From [Clostridium] scindens (lineage in GTDB: Bacteria; Bacillota; Clostridia; Lachnospirales; Lachnospiraceae): 64,000 bases of DNA. The notes below the pieces were generated by a model that did no database searches, was not told where the DNA came from, and saw nothing but the letters and a program-made list of their open reading frames with translations. The stretch covers positions 2,212,001-2,276,000 of the forward strand of contig NZ_CP080442.1 of the NCBI RefSeq assembly GCF_019597925.1, given 5' to 3'. How positions within the stretch are numbered: position 1 is the first letter of the stretch; each line of letters opens with the position of its first letter. Of this stretch, positions 35,599 to 45,758 are shown piece by piece. A program made the translations under genes and the position numbers.

Positions 35599-36501
35599 TT
35601 ATTCCCCTTCCTTTTCCTTCAGCAGCTTCTCTACGTTCAGGATTCCCCAGCCATAGAAGGGCATCTTATCCCCGGCCCGATCGCACCGCTCCCTTAGCAG
35701 CAGCTTGATCTCTACATTTCCCGCGTCCGGATATTTGGACAGGTATAGAGCAATCGCCCCTGCCACCATTGGCGTTGCCATAGATGTCCCGCTCTTCATA
35801 ACATAAGGTCTTCGATCCTTTGGATAATCTGCGTTGCAGGACATAATCTGATAGCCCGGCGCCACCAGGTCAGGCTTGACAATGCACTGCTGGGTGGGGC
35901 CAAGTCCGGAACAGTTATTCTTTACCTTGGAATTTCCCATTGCCCCCACGGTAATTACTTTCCGGCTGTTTCCGGGTACTGCCACCGTCCCTTCTCCCGG
36001 CCCGTAGTTTCCGGCAGACACCACTACCGCAATACCCGCATCCCACAACTGCTCCACCGCCTGCAGCAGTTCATTCTCCTTAGTCTCCTCCAGGCCTGTC
36101 TTTGCTCCCACCGATAGATTCACCACATGAATGCCATACTTTAGCCTGTTCTGAAAGATCCACCGGATTCCCTCCAGAATCTGCCGAATACTCCCCTCCC
36201 CGCCTTCATCCAGAACCTTGACGATAATCAGTCTGGCCTTGGGAGCCATCCCCCCATAGACGCCTCGATAGGCGCGCCCGTCCCCGGCCAGGATTCCCGT
36301 CACATGGGTGCCATGGCCGCTGTCGTCATATAAGCCGTGCCGTCCGTTCACGCAATCTTTAAAGTCCATGACCCTTCCGGTAAAATCGGGGTGCATGGCA
36401 AGTCCTGTGTCCAGTACGGCCACGCATACGTCTCTGCCGTTATTAATTGCTTCTATCGTATCACTGCACCAATAATGCACTGCCTGTTTCACATGATTCA
36501 T
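35599..36501 (-). CDS. Subtilisin-like serine protease (S8), no signal peptide
   Basis: This 300-aa protease has a complete catalytic triad: Asp31 in AVLDTG, His63 in GHGTHV, and Ser in SGTSMATPM near residue 240. The oxyanion Asn lies in SAGNYG. There is no signal peptide and no long propeptide, so it resembles intracellular or AprX-like subtilases. It begins 19 nt behind kdpE, with its own AAAGGAT site, and is followed by a terminator, so it reads as the last gene of the kdp operon. Why a protease would be co-expressed with potassium uptake is unknown. Confidence 0.9.
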   Translation of the reverse strand: MNHVKQAVHYWCSDTIEAINNGRDVCVAVLDTGLAMHPDFTGRVMDFKDCVNGRHGLYDDSGHGTHVTGILAGDGRAYRGVYGGMAPKARLIIVKVLDEGGEGSIRQILEGIRWIFQNRLKYGIHVVNLSVGAKTGLEETKENELLQAVEQLWDAGIAVVVSAGNYGPGEGTVAVPGNSRKVITVGAMGNSKVKNNCSGLGPTQQCIVKPDLVAPGYQIMSCNADYPKDRRPYVMKSGTSMATPMVAGAIALYLSKYPDAGNVEIKLLLRERCDRAGDKMPFYGWGILNVEKLLKEKEGE

Positions 36502-36520
36502 GTTAAAATATCCTTTTTTA

Positions 36521-37231
36521 TCAGGATATTCGAATCATCCGGTATCCGACACCAATATGCGTCTGAATATATTGGGGGTGGTTCTTGTCTTTCTCTATCT
36601 TCTTTCGAAGGGAAGCCATATAGACTCTTAAGGAAGACCTATCGCTCTCAATGGCATTGACCCATACTTTATCCAGGATGAACTGATAGGTAAGCACCTT
36701 CCCCACGTTTTTGGCCAGGAGGCATAATAGGCTATATTCCAAAGGCATCAGGTGAATCTCATGCTCTCCGATAGATACCGTTCCCGCGCCATAATCAATC
36801 GTCAGCTCGCCATTATGGAAAATGCTTGCATTTCCCTCCTCCTTCTGCATCAGATACTGGACGCGCCGAAGCGTTGAGCGCAGCCTCGCCAGCAGTTCCT
36901 CTACGCTGAAGGGCTTCGTCAGATAATCGTCCGCCCCCGCGTCCAAGGCATCCACCTTGTCACGATCGTCGCTACGGGCGCTGATCACGATAATCGGCGC
37001 TACGGACCAGGTCCGTATCTTCTTGATCACGTCCACGCCGTCCATATCCGGAAGTCCCAGATCCATCAGAATAATGTCCGGGCTTCCAGATGCCGCGGAC
37101 ATGACTGCCTGATTCCCATTGGCAGCAGCCATATACTTATAATTCTGTGATTCCAGCGTCGTCGTAATCAGGTTCCTTACAGGAGCGTCATCTTCCACCA
37201 CCAGAATATACGGTTTTTCATTCGTCATCAT
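36521..37231 (-). CDS. kdpE: KdpE response regulator
   Basis: This is a 236-aa OmpR-family regulator. The receiver has an acidic pair in VVEDDAPV, phospho-Asp in ILMDLGLPD and Lys in DDYLTKPF. The winged helix ends in HIGVGYRM. It starts inside the kdpD stop (ATGA overlap), so it is its cognate partner. KdpE activates kdp transcription when potassium is low. Placement behind kdpABC and kdpD is the standard operon order. Confidence 0.95.
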   Translation of the reverse strand: MMTNEKPYILVVEDDAPVRNLITTTLESQNYKYMAAANGNQAVMSAASGSPDIILMDLGLPDMDGVDVIKKIRTWSVAPIIVISARSDDRDKVDALDAGADDYLTKPFSVEELLARLRSTLRRVQYLMQKEEGNASIFHNGELTIDYGAGTVSIGEHEIHLMPLEYSLLCLLAKNVGKVLTYQFILDKVWVNAIESDRSSLRVYMASLRKKIEKDKNHPQYIQTHIGVGYRMIRIS

Positions 37232-39927
37232 ATCTTCACATCCTCCACTTTCAGTTCAAACCGGAATATGGTTCCTTGGGGCACATTGTCATATACCTTG
37301 ATTTTGCTTCCATGGGCGCCTACAATGGCCTGGCAGAGCGTAAGGCCAAGCCCCATACCCCTCCTGCCGTCCGCCACGGAATGATTGACGGTATAGAACA
37401 TGCGGAACAGTTCTTCCTTCTGGTCATCAGGAATCCCAGATCCGTTATCAGAGACGGAGATGACCGCCTGGTCCCCGAACCGCTTCGCCTTAATGCTGAT
37501 TATGGAAAGCGGCGGCGTGTACTTGATGGCATTGTCCACCAGATTGATGATCACCTGCATCATCAGTTTCACATCTACCCTGACCATCAGGAATTCATCG
37601 CAGTCCACTTCAATCTCCTGCTTCTTTCCCCTGCGGTTCACATGCCTTAGAGCCTCCATGATCACATCTTCCATGATCTCGCCCTGCAGGTTCAGTTCCA
37701 TAGAGCCATTCTCGATCCTGGTCACCGACAGCAGATTCTCAACCAGATTGATCAGCCACATGGAGTCATCATAGATATCCTGATAGATTGCGTTCTTCTG
37801 CTCTGTTTTAATCTGCTCTCCATTTCCCAGCAAGGTCTCCGCATTACCGGAAATGCTGGTGAGAGGCGTCCGCAAATCATGGGAAATGGATCTTAGAAGA
37901 TTGGCTCTTAACTGCTCTTTCTGCAGTCTTACTGCGGACTCCTTGCTGGAGAGCCTCCATTCCTCCTTCTCAAGGGCAAATGCGCACTCATTCAGAATCG
38001 CCCCCATGATCCCCTCTTCAAAAGCCGGAATCTCCTGCCGCTCCATGTCGATTCCTACCACCGCGAAGACCTTGTCTGTGCTGCGCACTGCCATGCACAG
38101 ACATCTGGCTCCGGGAAGAGTCTGCGTGGTATATCCGGCATGCTTGTTATTGCGGTAGGTCCACTGGGCTACTGCAAGTTCCGTATCATCCAGAATCTCC
38201 GGCGCATCCTCATGAACCTTATAGACAATCGGCGCATTATCTTTCTCTGGTTTTCCCAGATAAAAGTAAATATTCCGCTCCAGCAGCATCCCCAGCTGTT
38301 CCGCCGTCTTCGCGGCAATGTCCTCCAGCGTGGATGCGTCCTGCAGCTTCCTGCTGGTTTCCAGCAGGATCTCTGTCCGATACGCCTTGCGGGCATTCGA
38401 TCTTGCGTAATCCTTGACCTTGCGGGTCAGCGTAGAACTGATAACCGCTGTAATAAACATGACTCCGAAGGTGATCAGGTACCCAGGATCATTGACTTGA
38501 AGCGTTCGAAACGGCTCTGTAAAGAAAAAATTGAATACCAGGATACTCAGCACGCTGGCAATCGCTCCCCAGATCTGCCGGCTGGCAAATATGGCGCAGG
38601 TCAGCACGCTCAGCATATACACCATGACGATATTCGCCGCACTGAATCCAAATATACGGTTCAGGGCAAATGCTGCGATTGTGGAGCCTGCCAGGCTTGC
38701 TATGCAGATCATCAGATCTTTTCCGGTATTCTTTCTGCCCTTGGCCTGCTTGCGTTTTTTCTTCCCTTTCAGGTACTTTTTATCATAGGCATCCGGGATC
38801 AGGAAGATCTCCAGGGAAGGGGCCTGCCTGCTCAATTGCTCCGAAAAACTGTCCCGGATAAATAGCATTCTGCGCTTGGTATACGTCCTTCCAAGCACCA
38901 GTTTGGAGACCCGGGAGACCTTGGCATATGCCCCGATCTCTTCCACGATATCGCTTCCATAGGAAGTTACTACCTTGGCGCCCAGCTGTTCTGCAAGCCT
39001 GGTATTCTCATTTAACTGCCGGATATCTTCCTTGGTCATGCCAGAAGCATCTGGCGTCTCCACATACAAGGCGGTAAACTTTCCGTGGAATGCCCCGGCC
39101 ATCCTTGCCGCCTGGCGGATCACCTTCTGGTTGGAGGGCGACGGCGACAGGCAGATCAATATATGCTCCACCGTCTCTGCGCCCCCGTTGGATATGGCTT
39201 CCTGGGCCAGATTTACCCGGTCTGCCATTCTACGCAGGGCAATCTCCCTTAAAGACACCAAATTTTCTTTCGTGAAAAAATGATACATGGCCCGGCTGGC
39301 TTGCTTCTCCCCATAGATCTTTCCCTGCTTCATGCGCTCCAGCAGTTCTTCCGGCTCGATATCCACCAGTTCCACCTGGTCAGCCTCGTCGAACACGGAA
39401 TCGGGAATGCGCTCTCTTACCATAACGCCGGTTATACCCGCGATGGAATCGTTCAGGCTCTCCAGATGCTGTACATTGACGGTTGTATACACATTTATGC
39501 CTGCTCTTAAGAGTTCCTTGATATCCTGGTAGCGCTTCTCATGCCTTGAGCCAGCTGCATTCGTATGAGCAAGTTCATCCACCAGCAGAATCTCCGGCCT
39601 TCTAATTAGCGCCGCCTCCAGATCGAATTCTTTCAGTTCTATATGATTATAGGAAATCTTCCTGGGCGGAAGCATCTCAAGTCCTTCCGTGAGGGCCATG
39701 GTCTCCGGCCTGGTATGCGGCTCGATATATCCGGCCACCACATCAATCCCCGATTCTTTCGCCTTATGCGCAGACGACAGCATGGCATAGGTCTTCCCTA
39801 TGCCTGCTGCGTATCCGAAAAATATTTTTAGTCTCCCTTTTTGGCTCTGCTCCTTCTCGCTTTCCATAATCTGCTTCAGGAACAGATCGGGATTTCTCTT
39901 ATCTTCATATAAGTTCATCTTTTCCAC
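37228..39927 (-). CDS. kdpD: KdpD potassium/osmo-sensing histidine kinase
   Basis: This is an 899-aa full-length KdpD: N-terminal KdpD domain with P-loop GYAAGIGKTYAML (about residue 39) and VDELAHTNAAGSRHEKR; a USP-like domain (about 250-370), which in Firmicutes can bind c-di-AMP; and four membrane helices (about 400-500). A GAF-like region, HisKA with SISHDLRTPL, and HATPase_c with NLVDNAIKYTP and GMGLGLTLCQAI follow. It senses low potassium and ionic stress. Confidence 0.96.
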   Translation of the reverse strand: MEKMNLYEDKRNPDLFLKQIMESEKEQSQKGRLKIFFGYAAGIGKTYAMLSSAHKAKESGIDVVAGYIEPHTRPETMALTEGLEMLPPRKISYNHIELKEFDLEAALIRRPEILLVDELAHTNAAGSRHEKRYQDIKELLRAGINVYTTVNVQHLESLNDSIAGITGVMVRERIPDSVFDEADQVELVDIEPEELLERMKQGKIYGEKQASRAMYHFFTKENLVSLREIALRRMADRVNLAQEAISNGGAETVEHILICLSPSPSNQKVIRQAARMAGAFHGKFTALYVETPDASGMTKEDIRQLNENTRLAEQLGAKVVTSYGSDIVEEIGAYAKVSRVSKLVLGRTYTKRRMLFIRDSFSEQLSRQAPSLEIFLIPDAYDKKYLKGKKKRKQAKGRKNTGKDLMICIASLAGSTIAAFALNRIFGFSAANIVMVYMLSVLTCAIFASRQIWGAIASVLSILVFNFFFTEPFRTLQVNDPGYLITFGVMFITAVISSTLTRKVKDYARSNARKAYRTEILLETSRKLQDASTLEDIAAKTAEQLGMLLERNIYFYLGKPEKDNAPIVYKVHEDAPEILDDTELAVAQWTYRNNKHAGYTTQTLPGARCLCMAVRSTDKVFAVVGIDMERQEIPAFEEGIMGAILNECAFALEKEEWRLSSKESAVRLQKEQLRANLLRSISHDLRTPLTSISGNAETLLGNGEQIKTEQKNAIYQDIYDDSMWLINLVENLLSVTRIENGSMELNLQGEIMEDVIMEALRHVNRRGKKQEIEVDCDEFLMVRVDVKLMMQVIINLVDNAIKYTPPLSIISIKAKRFGDQAVISVSDNGSGIPDDQKEELFRMFYTVNHSVADGRRGMGLGLTLCQAIVGAHGSKIKVYDNVPQGTIFRFELKVEDVKI

Positions 39928-39937
39928 CGCACCTATC

Positions 39938-40552
39938 TTACTTCAAAATGCCATCTAATGCAAGGTTGACCTGCAGCACATTGACCGTATTTTCTCCAAA
40001 GATGCCTAAGAATCTGGCTGTCGTATACTTGTCAATGATCTTCTCCACCTCTTCTTCCTGCATATCCCGCTCTTTTGCGATCCTTGGCACCTGGTACTTG
40101 GCTGCGGCGGTGCTGATATGAGGATCCAGGCCGCTCCCCGAATTTGTGACCAGATCTACTGGAATGGCCTCCTCCTTCGCGTCTGGATTGGCCTTCTGGA
40201 TCATGGCGATCCGTTCCTTCACTTGTTTTTCATAGTCCTGGCTTGCCGGTGATTTGTTGGAGGGACCTGCATATATCGTGGCATTTCCTTTTTCATCCGT
40301 GAAGGTCTCCGTGTTCGTGCTCATGATGCGTCCCCACATATATTCCTTGCCTGTAAATTCCTGTCCCAGAAGCTCGCATCCATACTTGACCCCGTCCACT
40401 TCTATGATACTCCCATTTGCCTTGTCATGAAAGAGCAGCTGGGAAATTCCGGTAACCGCCAGAGGATATAGAATCCCACACAATATAGTAAATGCCGCCA
40501 GGACTGCCAACGCCTTTCCTGTTACTGATCTTAATATTTTCATATCGCCCAC
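39938..40552 (-). CDS. kdpC: KdpC subunit of the K+-transporting ATPase
   Basis: This 204-aa protein has one N-terminal membrane helix (VLAAFTILCGILYPLAVTGI) and a periplasm-type domain carrying the hallmark NSGSGLDPHIS. It stabilises the KdpAB complex. It starts 14 nt behind kdpB. Confidence 0.96.
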   Translation of the reverse strand: MGDMKILRSVTGKALAVLAAFTILCGILYPLAVTGISQLLFHDKANGSIIEVDGVKYGCELLGQEFTGKEYMWGRIMSTNTETFTDEKGNATIYAGPSNKSPASQDYEKQVKERIAMIQKANPDAKEEAIPVDLVTNSGSGLDPHISTAAAKYQVPRIAKERDMQEEEVEKIIDKYTTARFLGIFGENTVNVLQVNLALDGILK

Positions 40553-40566
40553 ACCTCTTTCTTCAT

Positions 40567-42639
40567 TTATGCCAGGAATCCTAATGACACAATCAGCATA
40601 TCAATCACTTTGATACACAGAAATGGCGCAACGATGCCGCCTGCTCCATAGACCAGAAGGTTCCTTCTAAGCAGTTTTCCTGCTGATACTTCCCTGTACT
40701 TGACGCCCTTAAGCGCCAGCGGGATCAATGCGATGATAATCAGCGCATTGTATAGGATCGCCGAGAATATGGCGCTCTGCGCGCTGTGCAGATCCATGAT
40801 ATTAAGCGCTGCCAGTCCCGGATACAGCCCCATGAACAGAGCCGGGATTATCGCGAAATATTTTGCAAGATCATTGGCAATGCTGAACGTTGTCAGGCTC
40901 CCTCTCGTCATGAGCAGCTGTTTTCCAATTCGCACGATATCGATCAGCTTCGTCGGCGAGGAATCCAAATCTACCATATTGCCCGCTTCTTTTGCAGCCT
41001 GGGTTCCGGTATTCATGGCAACTGCCACATCCGCCTGTGCAAGCGCCGGCGCGTCATTCGTTCCATCTCCGGTCATTGCCACCAGATGCCCCTTTCTTTG
41101 CAGTTCCCGGATCATATCCAGCTTGCCCTCCGGCGTGGCCTGCGCCAGGAAATCATCCACGCCTGCTTCTGCTGCGATCGCCGCTGCAGTCATCGGATTG
41201 TCTCCGGTGATCATCACAGTCTTAATCCCCATCTTTCGAAGATCTGCAAACTTCTCCTTCACGCCGGACTTAATAATATCTTTCAAATAGATGACTCCGA
41301 TTACCAGATGGTTCTTTGCGACGACCAAGGGCGTGCCCCCCTTTCCCGCAATCCTTTTTACAACATCTTCGCATTCTTTGCTGAAGATGCCTCCCCCTGC
41401 TTCCACATATCTTTTAATTGCCTCTGCAGCCCCTTTGCGAATCTCCATTCCTTTTGCATTGACGCCGCTCATGCGGGTCTTGGCGGTAAATGGGATGAAT
41501 TCCATCTCTAAGTCCTCAAGATTCCTCCCACGTATTCCAAATTCATCCTTGGCGAGAATGACGATGCTGCGGCCTTCCGGCGTCTCATCCGGAAGAGAGG
41601 ACAGCTGGGCAGCGTCAGCCACCTCCAAAACGGTGTGGCCGTCTACTGGAATAAATTCGCTGGCCTGCCTGTTTCCAAGCGTGATGGTCCCTGTCTTATC
41701 CAGAAGAAGCGTGTCTACGTCCCCGGCCGCCTCAATGGCCCGGCCGCTCATAGCCAGCACGTTCGCCTCGTTCAGCCTGCTCATTCCCGCAATACCAATG
41801 GCAGACAGCAATGCGCCGATGGTGGTTGGAGCAAGGCAGACCAGAAGCGCGATCAGCGAAGTGATGGAAGTCGGATTCTCAATCCCCGCCTGATCTGCAC
41901 AGAACAGGGAGTACGCGTACAGCGATACAGTAACCAGGATAAAGATGATCGTCAGGGCAATCAGGAATATCTCCAGCGCGATCTCATTGGGCGTCTTCTT
42001 TCTGGATGCCCCTTCAACCATTGCAATCATTTTGTCCAGGAAACTCTCTCCGGCCTCGCTGGTGACACGCACTACGATCCAGTCTGACAGCACGGTGGTT
42101 CCTCCTGTTACTGCGCTTCTGTCGCCGCCTGCCTCCCGGATTACCGGCGCCGACTCTCCTGTGATGGCGCTTTCATCGACGGATGCAGCACCTTCGATGA
42201 CTTCCCCGTCTGATGGTATCTGCTCTCCGGCCTTGACGATGACCAGTTCCCCTTTCTTAAGGAACGCAGACTTTACATCTTCCACCTGTTCCTTCTTTGT
42301 AATGGAAGGAATCTTGTGGGCCGTCACATCTTTCTTGGATGCCCTTAAAGCGTCTGCCTGGGCCTTTCCTCTTCCTTCGGCAATCGCCTCCGCAAAGTTA
42401 GCGAAAAGAACGGTGAACCACAGGATGATCGCCACTCCGCAGATGAATCCTGCCGGTGCATCCTGGATTCCCGCGAGTGCCAACACAAACAGCCCAGTTG
42501 TCAGAATCGCTGAGACGTATACCAGGAACATGACCGGATTCTTCGCTTCCGTCATCGGCGATAGTTTTATGAATGAATCTTTGATGGCTCTTTTCATCAT
42601 CTTTCCATCTGCAAGACTGATTTTTTTTACTTTTTCCAT
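40567..42639 (-). CDS. kdpB: KdpB, ATP-hydrolysing subunit of the K+ pump
   Basis: This 690-aa P-type ATPase has the TGESAPV actuator loop, the phosphorylation site DKTGTITLG near residue 315, and the hinge motif TGDGTNDAPALAQADVAVAM. Seven or so membrane helices are visible. It is full length compared with E. coli KdpB (682 aa). It drives high-affinity potassium import with KdpA and KdpC. Confidence 0.97.
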   Translation of the reverse strand: MEKVKKISLADGKMMKRAIKDSFIKLSPMTEAKNPVMFLVYVSAILTTGLFVLALAGIQDAPAGFICGVAIILWFTVLFANFAEAIAEGRGKAQADALRASKKDVTAHKIPSITKKEQVEDVKSAFLKKGELVIVKAGEQIPSDGEVIEGAASVDESAITGESAPVIREAGGDRSAVTGGTTVLSDWIVVRVTSEAGESFLDKMIAMVEGASRKKTPNEIALEIFLIALTIIFILVTVSLYAYSLFCADQAGIENPTSITSLIALLVCLAPTTIGALLSAIGIAGMSRLNEANVLAMSGRAIEAAGDVDTLLLDKTGTITLGNRQASEFIPVDGHTVLEVADAAQLSSLPDETPEGRSIVILAKDEFGIRGRNLEDLEMEFIPFTAKTRMSGVNAKGMEIRKGAAEAIKRYVEAGGGIFSKECEDVVKRIAGKGGTPLVVAKNHLVIGVIYLKDIIKSGVKEKFADLRKMGIKTVMITGDNPMTAAAIAAEAGVDDFLAQATPEGKLDMIRELQRKGHLVAMTGDGTNDAPALAQADVAVAMNTGTQAAKEAGNMVDLDSSPTKLIDIVRIGKQLLMTRGSLTTFSIANDLAKYFAIIPALFMGLYPGLAALNIMDLHSAQSAIFSAILYNALIIIALIPLALKGVKYREVSAGKLLRRNLLVYGAGGIVAPFLCIKVIDMLIVSLGFLA

Positions 42640-42651
42640 ACTTAATGCCTC

Positions 42652-44394
42652 CTACCCTATCATCTGTAAATGTTCTGCGATCGGCCCCAGTGAAAGTGCC
42701 GGGAAGAAACTCAATGCTCCAACCAGCAGAACAATGAAGATCAATAATCCTACGAACATCGCATTGCAGGTTGACAGAGTGCCTGCTGTCGTCGCTACAT
42801 GCTTCTTCCTTGCAAGGCTTCCCGCAATGGCCAGCACTGCCATCATAGGCACGTATCTCACCAGAGCCATTATCATCCCCAGCGAAAGATTGAGAAAAGG
42901 CGTATCTGCGGCAAATCCCGCAAATGCCGAACCATTGTTGCCCCCGGCTGATGAGTAGGCGTATAGTATCTCGGATAATCCATGTGCGCCCGTATTATTC
43001 AGGCTATAAAGAACCTGTGGAAGAACTGCGGCAATGCCGCTTCCGATCAATATGGCTACCGGCGTGGCAAGGCATACGACGCAGGCCATCTTCATTTCAA
43101 AAGGCTCGATCTTCTTGCCCAGATATTCCGGCGTCCGCCCCACCATAAGGCCTGCTATAAAGACGGTCATGATGGCGAATCCAAGCATGCCATATAATCC
43201 GCAGCCGGTACCTCCAAATACGACTTCTCCAAGCATCATAAGAAGCATGGGGATCGCGCCGCCTAGAGGGGTATAAGAATCATGCATGGAGTTAACGGAT
43301 CCATTGGATGCAGCCGTCGTAAATACCGCCCATGTAGAACTGGCCGCGATTCCGAACCGGGATTCCTTTCCTTCCATGTTACCGCCGCTCTGTCCATCTG
43401 TCGCCTCAATATTGACCTGCCCGTCTGCCATAAGCTGCGGCGTCGCATTCTGTTCGGCTATGGCAACGCCTGCAAGCGCCAGCACCAGCATGATCGCCAT
43501 AGCCGCAAATATGGCACGGCCCTGCCGCTTATCCTTCACCGCTTTTCCAAATGTAAAGCATAACGATACCGGAATTAGCAGTAACGAGAGCATTTCGATC
43601 AAGTTGGAAAAAGGCGTAGGGTTTTCAAGCGGATAGGCTGAATTGGTTCCAAAGAATCCGCCTCCATTGGTTCCCAGCTGCTTAATGGCAATCTGGCTTG
43701 CCGCCGGTCCCATCGGAACGGTGGCTTCCGTTATCTCTTCTCCATCCTCCGTCTGGACCGGCTCGAGAAGCTGGACCGTCTCATATTCCTTCATATTCTG
43801 AACGACTCCCTGAGAAGCCAGGCCCACGGCAACTACAATGGACAACGGGACCAGCACATATAATACGATTCTGGTAAGATCCGCCCAGAAACTGCCAAGC
43901 CCTTCCTTCTTCGCTTTGATGAAACCGCGGATCAGCGCGAACAGCACTGCGATTCCTACCGCTGCGGATACAAAATTCTGCACCGTAAGCCCGGCCATCT
44001 GTGAAAAATATGAAAGGCCAGTTTCTCCGCTGTATGCCTGCCAGTTGGTATTGGTCACAAAACTGACGGCCGTATTGAATGCAAGATCCGGACTCATGCC
44101 GGAAATCTTCTGGGGATTTAAGGGCAGGAACCCCTGGCACATCAGTATGGCGAACAGCAGAAGGAAACTGAAGATGCTGAACATCCCAACGCTTGCCGCG
44201 TATTTCTTCCAGTTCATCTGTTCCTCTTGGTCCACCTTAAGAATCTTGTAGATGAGATTCTCCACCGGGGAGATAATTTTGCCAAGCCATACTTCCTCTC
44301 CGTTCATAACCTTTGCTATGTAGCCCCCCAGCGGGATGGCCAGGGCAACAAGTATTACAAGGTAAAGTACATATTGGATAATTGAATTTGTCAT
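42652..44394 (-). CDS. kdpA: KdpA, K+-binding subunit of the K+ pump
   Basis: This is a 580-aa polytopic channel-like subunit of the SKT superfamily. Selectivity-filter-like segments are visible (TNTNWQAYSGE, GTNGGGFFGTNSAYP, ASNGSVNSMHD, AGGNNGSAFAGF). Together with KdpB and KdpC this makes a complete pump. I found no kdpF frame in the 51 nt between it and the TPR gene. AAGGAGG precedes the ATG. Confidence 0.97.
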   Translation of the reverse strand: MTNSIIQYVLYLVILVALAIPLGGYIAKVMNGEEVWLGKIISPVENLIYKILKVDQEEQMNWKKYAASVGMFSIFSFLLLFAILMCQGFLPLNPQKISGMSPDLAFNTAVSFVTNTNWQAYSGETGLSYFSQMAGLTVQNFVSAAVGIAVLFALIRGFIKAKKEGLGSFWADLTRIVLYVLVPLSIVVAVGLASQGVVQNMKEYETVQLLEPVQTEDGEEITEATVPMGPAASQIAIKQLGTNGGGFFGTNSAYPLENPTPFSNLIEMLSLLLIPVSLCFTFGKAVKDKRQGRAIFAAMAIMLVLALAGVAIAEQNATPQLMADGQVNIEATDGQSGGNMEGKESRFGIAASSTWAVFTTAASNGSVNSMHDSYTPLGGAIPMLLMMLGEVVFGGTGCGLYGMLGFAIMTVFIAGLMVGRTPEYLGKKIEPFEMKMACVVCLATPVAILIGSGIAAVLPQVLYSLNNTGAHGLSEILYAYSSAGGNNGSAFAGFAADTPFLNLSLGMIMALVRYVPMMAVLAIAGSLARKKHVATTAGTLSTCNAMFVGLLIFIVLLVGALSFFPALSLGPIAEHLQMIG

Positions 44395-44445
44395 TTTATT
44401 CTTTCCTCCTTACAGCGTATTGCTTATATAGCAGCTATTTCTGGC

Positions 44446-44850
44446 CTATGCCGCCTGGACCTTCCTTTTGCCCGTCCACAGGCGTCTCAGAAAAAAAACG
44501 GATTTCTCTAATAGGGTTGGCTGCCTCTCTGGCAGGCAGTCATCCACCGTATAGGCCGGCTTGACGTCCTTCTCGCTGTCATAGAGGGAATAGGCATCTA
44601 TATTCTGGCTTGCTGGCAGGAATGTCGGATCCAGCGACCATGCCGCGCGGAAATGCCGCATTGCATCGGGATGATGCCCCTGGCTCTCCAGTACGATTCC
44701 CAGCAGGTTATGAGGTACCGCGCTGTTGGGGTACCGTTCCATATATCTTGGAATCAATTCCATACAAGAATCCCAGTCCTTTTCTTCTATATATTTTTTC
44801 ACCTTCATGCACAGGTCTGTCATCACTTCGTCATACGCTTTCTTTTTCAT
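44446..44850 (-). CDS. Small TPR protein leading the kdp operon
   Basis: This is a 134-aa soluble protein with TPR-like helices (DWDSCMELIPRYMERYPNSAVPHNLLGIVL, then HHPDAMRHFRAAWSLDPTFLPA) and a basic C-terminus (RRLWTGKRKVQAA). It has a strong AGGAGGT site and lies 51 nt ahead of kdpA on the same strand, so it is probably the first gene of the operon. It is not a usual Kdp component. A role as an assembly or regulatory partner is only a guess from position. Confidence 0.75.
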   Translation of the reverse strand: MKKKAYDEVMTDLCMKVKKYIEEKDWDSCMELIPRYMERYPNSAVPHNLLGIVLESQGHHPDAMRHFRAAWSLDPTFLPASQNIDAYSLYDSEKDVKPAYTVDDCLPERQPTLLEKSVFFLRRLWTGKRKVQAA

Positions 44851-44977
44851 ATTGATTACCTCCTGATCTCTTATCTTCCTTTCCTTAATCTCAAGATAGC
44901 ATGACGCATATAAAATGGGTGTTAAAGGGATGCCCGTTCGTATTAAAATGAAATTAAAAGATTTCTTTGAAATAAAA

Positions 44978-45006
44978 TTGATTTATTGCCAGATTTGTCG
45001 TAAGAT
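44978..45006 (+). promoter_or_regulatory. Possible promoter of the J-domain gene
   Basis: TTGATT (44978-44983), 17 nt, TAAGAT (45001-45006), 42 nt before the start codon. The rest of the 197-nt divergent region 44851-45047 must also hold the kdp promoter, which I could not place. Confidence 0.35.
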
Positions 45007-45047
45007 AATTATGTTCTAGGTCCATGTATTGATAAGGGGAGGATATA

Positions 45048-45683
45048 ATGGAGAACAAGAATTATTATGATATTTTAGGGGTATCTGTGAAAGCCACGAT
45101 GGATGAGATTACCGCTGCCAAGAACCTTCTGGCCAAAAGATACCATCCTGATGTAAATATGAAGCTGGGAGTTGACACGACGGAGCAGATGCAGGAGATC
45201 CTGGAGGCCTACCGCATCCTTTCAGATCCCAGGAAACGTTCCGAATATGACAGGGAGATTACCGGGCGTACAGCTGTGATGCAGACCTTCGATCTGCGTA
45301 ATGAGGAGGAGCCCGAGGAGGATTGTGCCCCTACTTTTGTTACATACTGGAAGGCTGCCAGCGCGCTGTACGATATTATTGTAGAAAGCGACGCCCTTTT
45401 CAAGGAGAAGGACCGCTCAAGCAGGCTCGCCCAGCTGTCCATGCAGGCTATCAAATACGTCATCTTGCTGCGCGGCGCCAGCATTCCGGAAAAGTACTGG
45501 CATCCTGATATTATGAACTGGCTTCTTTTTACCTGGTATAAAAACCGGAACCTTACCATTGCCTATCTTCTCACGCTTTACGATGACTATGTAAAAGAGA
45601 AAATCCCAGTGGTTGAAAAGTTAAGGCTGCAGAAGAAAGCCTTCCATTTCCAGCACTCTGTAAAGCGGCTGGTAAAATATTAA
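45048..45683 (+). CDS. J-domain (DnaJ-like) protein
   Basis: This is a 211-aa protein. Residues 1-72 are a clear J domain (YYDILGVS, HPD at about 35-37, ILSDPRKRSEYD), which would stimulate a DnaK ATPase. The remaining ~140 residues lack the Gly/Phe-rich and zinc-finger parts of DnaJ and match nothing I recognise (FVTYWKAASALYDIIVESD...). So it is a dedicated co-chaperone, not DnaJ itself. It has a GGGGAGG ribosome site. Confidence 0.88.
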   Translation: MENKNYYDILGVSVKATMDEITAAKNLLAKRYHPDVNMKLGVDTTEQMQEILEAYRILSDPRKRSEYDREITGRTAVMQTFDLRNEEEPEEDCAPTFVTYWKAASALYDIIVESDALFKEKDRSSRLAQLSMQAIKYVILLRGASIPEKYWHPDIMNWLLFTWYKNRNLTIAYLLTLYDDYVKEKIPVVEKLRLQKKAFHFQHSVKRLVKY

Positions 45684-45758
45684 TTCAAATCATCTCACAC
45701 ATTGGAAACCCCCGCATATTATGTACTGTAAATATCATCATAAACGGAGGATTTCAAT

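Noticed and set aside
44395..44445. kdpF
   Set aside because: The gap holds only a ribosome site and no short hydrophobic frame.
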